DNA from: Apteryx mantelli
Lineage: Eukaryota; Chordata; Aves; Apterygiformes; Apterygidae
Direction: 5' to 3'
Length of the DNA: 64,000 bases
Assembly: GCF_036417845.1 (NCBI RefSeq)
Contig: NC_089982.1
Span: 40,573,684 to 40,637,683, forward strand
The first letter of the stretch is position 1; every line of letters begins with the position of its first letter. Both the position numbers and the translations under genes were made by a program. The notes under the pieces are model-generated. The model did not search any database. It had not been told where the DNA came from and worked only from the letters and a program-made list of their open reading frames with translations. Positions 54,701 through 63,700 of the stretch are shown here, piece by piece.

Positions 54701-57700
54701 AAAATTAGAGCTGTATCTGAACATGCTTTCAGAGGTTTATACAATCTGACAAAACTGTAAGTATCACTTTTAGAATATTCAAGTGAAGAGCAACGGGAAC
54801 AGTTTTGAAAGTTGCTGTAGCTGTCTCTTTCGTATTTGTTTCAGTATTAGGAAATTGCAAAATGGTCCAAACCTTTAGCCCAATGGTTTGATTGAGAAAA
54901 CAGATAGATTAAGATCTATCTGTGCAATATCTATCCATGCAGGTTCATCTGGCAGAAGAGTACTTTGAAAATACAAGACAGCTCCATGTTTTACTCTTAT
55001 TCCACAAATCTGCTGCATTTCAGAAGAAGAGAGTGTGGTAGTTATCTTGCATCAAGTCAAGAGAGCCTGAGAGGAACAGAAACTCGTTAACGTTCTCTTT
55101 TGGTTTAGAGAAGCAAACCAAAGCAAGCCAGTAGCAGTAAAGAACTTTTTAATTTTTATTTTGCAGCAACTTTATGTAATATGTTTCTAACTTTGAAGGA
55201 AATTGGCCGGGGAAAGAGATGATAGTTAAGCTGCATTGTTAAGTTCAACTTTTTTTTCTGCAATTGTTTTAAAGGGAAAATTTTAAAATGTTATTATGCA
55301 TCTTGTTTTTTCTTCACATGGGTGTGGATGATTATCTGTTTTTACACATGCTACTACCTTCCCAGACCATTTATAGTACCACCCTTAATTTCTTTTTAAC
55401 TGGTTCTGGTATCTAAATTTATGACTAATGTCTTTAGCAAACACTGAATTTGATCCCAGGGAAATTTCTGGAATTATTCACTCCACAGAAGTAAGCTGGA
55501 ACAGGTCTAAAATATGACACAGTGAAGATGGTTAGGCAGTTTTGGGTTTTTTTACGGATAAGACAAAAATACACAGATTTCTACCTTGCTTTGGCTTTTC
55601 TGTGAAAGACAGGTCTGCACATTTCCCGCTCTCATAAACACTGGCTTTCTGAGAGATAGACAGACAGATGCAGGCTGGAAATACATATGAATTTTTCTAT
55701 TATACTTAGTGGGTTCTTTTCCAAAGAAAGCATTCCATAATTATGAAAAAATTATTGGCACTATGATAAATTATAAAGGAAAAATCTTAAAATTCATTTT
55801 CACATATCTAATACTAATCAAGCATTCTATTCATTTATCTTACTGATCTTGTTTCAGATATCTGAGTCACAACAAGATAACTAGTTTGAAGCCTGGTGTT
55901 TTTGAAGATCTCCATAAGCTAGAATGGCTGTATGTTGTTTTCTTATTTGTATGTTTATTTTCTCAAGGAATAATTAAAGTAATACAAAGAACTATTTATA
56001 TTACTTTTATTTTTGTGCAGAGCGTTACTTTGTACTAGATAATAAGTAAGGAACTCCTATTGCACTCTCTGCAGAGAAAATACAATTGACTGGTGGAAGC
56101 AAAAATTAGTCCTTGGGCCATAATGATTCAGATGACTATGACTTATTTTACAATAGCAAATATAGTTAGGAATAACTGCTTCTTACAAAATAATACATGA
56201 AATAACTCAGCTACTACTAAATAACTCAGATTGCATTAAACAGTAGAAATGGAAGTTTTGGACAGGTCTTTCCCTGTAAACAGTGCTTGACATTTCTGTG
56301 TGTTTTCAGCTGACAGATTGTCTTGGAACGCTGTTGTGTACAGCTGCTTTGTTTTCACACAGAATCCATTCAAAGTATTGATCAAAGTATTTAAAAACTG
56401 GCAAGAAAACAATTTTCTTTAATTGAAAGTAATTACTTTCTGTAAGCTAAAAATATGTCAAAAACTATTCAAGCTGTGCTGAAAAAGGGAATTAATTTGA
56501 TGAATGCTCTGACCATCTATGAAGTGGTACATTTGTTTTCTTAAGTAGGGCTTTTGAATAGTAAGGCTGCTTTTTTTTTTTTTTTTTAAATAATGGGCAT
56601 TTGAAGAAAGCCACTTCCAAGTACATTATTTTTTAATCATCTCTTCAATTTAAGACTGTAGTCCTTTGTCAATCTGAGATGTGCTTTGCTCTAATTTACA
56701 GGATAATTGAAAATAATAGGATCAATCGGATCTCTCCACTAACATTTTACGGACTCAAATCACTTATTCTTCTGTAAGTATGAAACAAGAATCAAAACTG
56801 TTACTTAAAAGAACAAGAAGAACAGATAAATTAAAAAGTATGTTTATAATGACTGTGCTTGCTCACCACACTATACTGTTCGCTGTTGTAGTAGAGTTTA
56901 TTTTTCAGAAACCTCGCCACCCCTGTGGAGCCTGTCTTTTTAGGCCTTTTTACATAGATAAATTACCTGAATGCAGTTATGAACTACCAAAATCAATAGG
57001 AATAGAATTGCTTTTATTGAGTCACGCTAGAGACCAACCAGGATGTACGTGATTCTCCGCCTTATAAAACGAATTTATGATTAATGTCCCTGGCAAACAC
57101 TGAACTTGCTCCCAGGGAAATCTGTGAAACTGTCCACTCCACAGAGGGGAACTGGAACAGACCTAAATTACGGCACAGTGAAGGCAGTTAGCCAACTGTG
57201 TTTTCTTACTGCCAGATGGGACATGCTAAAGAAGGAGGGTTTTGACAGCAACTGACATACAGTAGCTGAAAAATTATGGGGAGACAGGTAGAAAAAAAGA
57301 GAAAATACACTATGTCTCCGAGTGGACAAGGAAATGGCAGCTGTAGTGATGGGTGCCAGTGCCCCGGTGCTGGGCTGCCCCCGGAGCTGAGGTGCAGTGG
57401 GTATGGATACGGATGGTATGGATAGCGACAGGGGCAGGCTGCCCCATAGCTCCTGCCCCAGCAGCAGCTGAGTCCTCCTGCTGCAGGACTGTGTCCATAA
57501 GCTGCCCCTTCCCTAACCAGTCAGCACGGGAGCAAGTGCCAGAGCCCCCTTTCCCCCGTGGCCAGGAGAGAAAGCTCCCTCCATCGCTCCTCCATTAGTC
57601 CTCTGTGACTAATGGAAATTACATGTTATGACATAATAGTCAAAGTACTTGTGTCAACTTGCAGTGTTTTATTAAAATTAACATCTTTACCTAGCAGTTA

Positions 57701-60700
57701 ACAAGTTAAAGATAAAACAGTATTCCACAGAATGCCACAGGAAATATATGGAAGTTTAAAAAAAGAATACTGCCTCTATAACTTTGAAAAATGATTCAAG
57801 CTTTGACTGTCTTTTATTCAAAAGTACAAACATAAGAGACATAATTTTTTTCTATAATGTAATTTTCAGCAAATATAGCCAGATAAGCTGTTTTTCTTTT
57901 CACCAGAGAGATGATGAATAATTCTCTTGCTCGCTTGCCCGATAAACCTCTGTGCCAATACATGCCAAGACTAAACTGGCTGTAAGTCTACCTTTATTTC
58001 ACTAGAAAAACATTATTGTGTTGTTCTTGAATGGCATTTCCATACCACTTTTTCTAATGGAGCACTGGAATGATGTTACAGAGTACCTACTGGTTTTCTG
58101 CAGGCTTGATGACCTGAAGTCATCAGCTAGGTGTGTAGAAAAATTACATGTCTAGTTATGATTCTCTTTTGTGAAATCATGACGTTCTGGTGAGATTTTT
58201 CTTTAACTATCTTAGAATAATTGTCTGATTGAGATTAATTTATTTTCAGTGATTGATTTTATTTATTTTTTTTTAATATCGCAGAGACCTTGAAGGCAAC
58301 CATATCCATTATTTAAGAAATGTCACTTTCATCTCCTGCGACACTCTAACTGTACTGTAAGTAATAGCACATGCTGGACAACCCGAATGAGACATATTTG
58401 TGCTGAACAACAGTCAAGTTATCCGTGACAGTTAATATAAAAGTTTCTTAAATATTGCGTGATATATAGATCTCGAGAAGATTAAATTAAAATGCTCAGT
58501 TTTAATTGAACACAATACAGAATAACCACTGTTCACATTTATAGCAATTTTCAGCACTGATACATGCAGTTAAACTTCACTGAAGTGATTTTGACTGATA
58601 TCAAGCTTTAGATTTTTTTTTTTCTAATTTCTTACTTGGAAAAGAGGACAAAAATCTTCTAATATAAAGAAGCAAACATCATTGCACATACAAAATCTAT
58701 AGCTCACTTCTTCATTTTAAAAAGCTTGGCTGGCTGGCTCATCAGTTGAAGAAATTTCCCCTAAGTTTACTTAATGATGATGTAATCATATTCAGAAAAT
58801 CCCTTTGATCTTTTGGTAGATTAGTAGGCTCCACAATAGCTGTCACTTTCAATCCTTACTGTTCTGCAGTACTCATATTCTTGTCTTTCTCTTTAATTAT
58901 AAAATCCAGGTTGTACATTTGAGGAGCAAGTGCAGTGCCAGGTGAAATAAGGGTGAAGGAAAGGCTGCACAACCATGTGCCTCTGTCCAGCTTGCTGTTA
59001 GATCACAAGCCTTCCAGCCCACTTAATCTTTCTCCTCCCCACAGGAAATTCATACCAGCATCTTATGTGTAGAGAGAAGTCTTAGATGAGTGAAAAACAC
59101 TCAGATTAAGACCTGACTAAACAAACTTATCAGGAAGATCCGAGTTTGAACATTCAGACTTCAGCAAAGAATTATTTTCATTCCTAAAAAATACCTTGAA
59201 TTGTCAAACAAACATTGGTTACTATTATTGCACTGTCCTGCAGGCCTATAAAAAAATCAAGATTCTTTTGACATTTCTGTACAATTTCAGTTGTCAGTAG
59301 ATACCAATACAAATGAAAGAACACACAATATATTCACAAACACATGCATGCTTAGGCAACAAAAGTTCTTTATCAAATATTAAAATCGTGAGCTTTTAAC
59401 TGATTAGCTTGTTAACTGAATTAATGAGGCAGATACTTGAAGATGCAGATAAGAGTGAATTTTAAAAGTTTACGCAAAGTTTCCTCAGAAAACAAATAGA
59501 TTTCAAGAAGCAGCAATATAAGCTTGTTTTATCCTTTCAGGGTGATGAGACGAAATAAAATCATCTCTTTAAATGAAAACAGCTTTTCTTCTCTCCAGAT
59601 GTTAGATGAACTGTGAGTTGATTTCTTCTCTTATTTATAGAAGAAGTGACAAAGTTTTATAATTTACATTACAACTGTGCATTTTATGAATTTACTGTAA
59701 TTCTGTTTCTTATAATCTCGAGACAGCATCCATCCTCAGTTTTATTCCAAATATTTAACAAGGAAGAAATAGTCAATAAAATACATACTCTCAGAGTATC
59801 AATAATATTGCTCTTTTGCTCATAAGATTGTTACACTCCCTGAATAAAGTCATATTAATTGTGTGTCACGTTCTCTGTTTGTGTGTGCTTTCAGTATCTT
59901 TTAAACAAGTCTGCCAATTGCAGTCAGACTGAGATCTTTACTCCTCTCTGTCCAAAGTTATTAAGATCTTCCAAGTTTAGTGAAAAAGAGCAGCAAGGTA
60001 GAGAAAAGAATCAAGGAAAAGGTGTAGGGCTGGCTAACCCGTGTGAGACGTGAGAGATTTTTCCATGTTCCTGCAGCCCTAGTTAAGAATATTTTTCCTT
60101 CTCTTAGATGTAAATACAGTAATAATAAATTAGGCATCTAATGACTTATCTGAACTAACCAAAGAGGAGTCTGATGGATCACGTTTTCCATCTTCTGTTT
60201 TAACAGCATTCTGTTATAGTCCAAGTTTCTAATAACCTATATAACAACATAATATTCTACTTGGTAAATAGAATGAAACTGTATCTCTTGAAATTATAAA
60301 ACTTCTCTGTATAATTATTGAATCTACTAAAAACTTATTATATCCCACATATGGCTGTTTCCACAGAGACCTGGCTAGCAACAAGATTGAATCACTTCCT
60401 CCATATATATTTAAGGATCTAAATGAGCTTTCACAACTGTAAGGGTTCTTCATTATTATTATTATTATTATATGTAATTGCGTATTACTGATTCAATATG
60501 ATATTTTCAGTCATGAATGCTAGGAAGGAAAAGAGCGTCTTTGTTCATATGGTTCATTTAAGCTCTGCCTAAAAAACACTTATCTGAAATGCAGTTTTAT
60601 ATAACATTTTGTCTGGAATAATTTTGTAAAAGATGTGTATTATCATTTCCAAAAAGATAGCAAGTTCTTCCTTTTCTAGATCTTGTTAGTATATACAAAA

Positions 60701-63700
60701 TGAGCTATGCTAGTTATATCAGGAGAATCCAGTAATTTTGATAGGGATTTTTAATGTGCTATCAGGATTTGGCGCTAAAAATAGAACTATCATAAATATA
60801 TAAGATCATCATAGAGATGCCTTGTTAGCAACTAATTCTTTCTCGTAAGAGAGTTCAAAAAAACCCCAAATGACACTCTTTTTTTCTGTTAAAAATATCT
60901 CAAATGCTGCTACTGGAAAAGAGGCTGATTACTACATTTTCCTTGGCTTTTAACTTCAGAAGGACAGAAATAGAATTGACCCTTCTTTGCCTGCTTTAAA
61001 GAAAAGGTTTAGAACAGCAAGACCAAGAAAGGCCTACAATTGTGAATATGGGACAGAGAAAGAGCAGCTCTCGGTAATTGAGAGTACAGCATCTAAGCAC
61101 CAGAGAGATACCATGGTCCTCAGCATTTCCTGTTAGCTACCCCGTGGCTTCGTGGGTTCAGCATCCTGGCTGTTGAGAATACCATTACTAGATACTCATT
61201 TGTTGGACAGGGAGCCTACACCCTAAATCAGGACAGGGGGTTCTCTGCAGAATCCAGAAAGTTTGAGCCCTTTGTACATGTAGCCAAAACAGATACCAAT
61301 GAAAAGTTCATAATGGGAAAAAGAAAAAGATCAGCATGGAGAGTCCACCCCCAGATATGCATTTCTGTGGGATAGGAAATGAAAGGAAGTGGAAAGAGTC
61401 CTAGTCTTTCTTACATCACAGAATCACAGAATCACAGAATCGCTGAGGTTGGAAGGGACCTCTGGAGATCATCTAGTCCAACCCCCCTGCTCAAGCAGGG
61501 TCACCTAGAGCATGTTGCACAGGATTGCATCCAGGCGCGTTTTGAATATCTCCAGAGAAGGAGACTCCACCACCTCTCGGGGCAACCTGTTCCAGTGCTC
61601 TGTCACCCTCACAGTGAAAAAGTTTTTCCTCATGTTCAGATGGAAGCGTCTGTGTTTCAGTTTGTGCCCATTGCCTCGCGTCCTGTCGCTGGGCACCACT
61701 GAAAAGAGTCTGGTCCCATCCTCTCGACACCCTCCCTTCAGATACTTGTACACGTTGATAAGATCTCCTCTCAGCCTTCTCTTCTCCAAGCTAAACAGGC
61801 CAAGCTCTCTCAGTCTTTCCTCATAAGAGAGATGCTCCAGTCCCCTAATCATCTTTGTAGCCCTTCGCTGGACTTGCTCCAGCAGTGCCACATCCCTCTT
61901 GTACTGGGGAGCCCAGAACTGGACGCAGTACTCCAGATGGGGCCTCCCCAGGGCTGAGTAGAGGGGGAGGATCACCTCCCTCGACCTGCTGGCAACACTC
62001 TTCCTGATGCACCCCAGGATACCATTGGCCTTCTTGGCCACAAGGGCACATTGCTGCCTCATGCTTAACTTGGTGTCCACCAGCACTCCCAGGTCCTTCT
62101 CCGCAGAGCTGCTTTCCAGCAGGTCAGCCCCCAACCTGTACTGGTGCATGGGGTTATTCCTCCCCAGGTGCAGGACCCTGCACTTGCCTTTGTTGAACTT
62201 CAGGAGGTTCCTCTCCGCCCACCTCTCCAGCCTGGCCAGGTCTCTCTGAATGGCAGCACAGCCCTCTGGTGTATCAGCCACTTCTCCCAGTTTTGTATCG
62301 TCAGCAAACTTGCTGAGGGTGCACTCTGTCCCTTCATCCAGGTCACTGATGAAGAAGTTGAACAAGACTGGACCCAGTACTGACCCCTGGGGGACACCGC
62401 TAGCTACAGGCCTCCAACTAGACTGTGCCACTGATCACATCTCTCTGAGCTCTGCCATTCAGCCAGTTCTCAATCCACCTCACTGTCCACTCATCTAACC
62501 CACACTTCCTGAGCTTGTCTATGAGGATGCTATGGGAGACAGTGTCAAAAGCCTTGCTGAAGTCAAGGTAGACAACATCCACTGCTCTCCCCTCATCTAC
62601 CCAGCCAGTCATCCCATCATAGAAGGCTATCAGATTGGTTAGGCATGATTTCCCCTTGGTGAAGCCATGCTGACTACTCCTGATCACCTTCTTTTCCTCC
62701 ACATGCTTGGAGATGGCCTCCAGGATGAGCTGCTCCATCACCTTTGCAGGGACGGAGGTGAGGCTGACTGGCCTGTAGTTCCCTGGGTCCTCCTTCTTGC
62801 CCTTTTTGAAGACTGGGGTGACATTGGCTTTCTTCCAGTCCTCAGGCACCTCTCCTGTTCTCCATGACCTTTCAAAGATGATGGAGAGTGGCTTAGCAAT
62901 AATGTCTGCCAGCTCCCTCAGCACTCGTGGGTGCATCCCATCAGGGCCCATGGATTTGTGGGTGTCAAGTTTGCTTAAATGATCTCTAACCCGATCCTCC
63001 TCCACCAAGGGAAAGTCTTCCTTCCTCCAGACTTTCTCTCTTGCCTCCAGGATCTGGGGTTCCATAATCTGAGAGAGACATGAATCACAAAATGTAAAGA
63101 CCTCTCAGAGCACAGCCCTGCACATTTAATCCTGCCTTGATTCCACATTTTGATTTTAAACAAGGTAGGAAGTGGGAGGAAATGGGCAGCAGCAAGGCTC
63201 CATAGTGGTCCTGTTATTCATATGTACTCCATGTACCTTCTGAGAAAGTATCTCTACTTTGCTGTTGCCCTAAGCAATTGTTTCACTAAAGAATAACTTC
63301 ATGAGCAAAGCCCCCCAGAACCATTTCTGTCAGGTACAATTGCAAAATTCTGTCACTATATGAGGAAAAGTTACACAGAGGAAAAGGGAATATGTCTAGA
63401 AACATGCTTGGGCTGAGTGATAGCAATTGACTCTACTGTCTAGTTTTGCATTCCGTTGCCTGTGTCTCTTTTTGAAGACACAGAAATGATTATGAAAAAT
63501 AAAACTGTAATTTTTTTAAATACATGTAGTTCAATTAGGTTCTTTTAAATAAAAGACAAGTCCAAAAAGTTTAATAATTAAATATTTCTATAGTCAAAAC
63601 CCTAAAGCATGGTCTAGTCTTTCCACCGGCTTAGTAAGCCAAACAATGGTAAATGAATGTTGCTATTCACAGCTGCAATTGCCAATATCATGAGTCCTTA

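Larger units (their letters stand above)
56774..57906 (+). other. RXFP1: RXFP1 intron 8
   Basis: 1133 bp, phase 2. It contains copy B of the 120-bp repeat, a GC-rich segment (about 57330-57590) and a 10-bp-stem hairpin (57591-57616). Confidence 0.9.
61417..63070 (-). mobile_element. CR1 non-LTR retrotransposon, 5'-truncated
   Basis: The element lies antisense to RXFP1. Its 3' end is marked by three perfect CACAGAAT octamers (61417-61440 on +, ATTCTGTG on its own strand), the hallmark terminal repeat of avian CR1. The body carries the C-terminal reverse-transcriptase region of ORF2 in two frames. It lacks ORF1, the endonuclease domain and the 5' UTR; homology stops near 63070, as expected from incomplete reverse transcription. 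No target duplication was evident. The long open frames suggest a fairly recent insertion. Confidence 0.95.

Noticed and set aside
56780..57052. 90-codon frame after exon 8
   Set aside because: It starts inside the exon 8 donor region, lies in intron 8, and has no domain.
61491..62498. Several + strand open frames across 61.4-62.5 kb
   Set aside because: They are antisense shadows of the CR1 reverse transcriptase.
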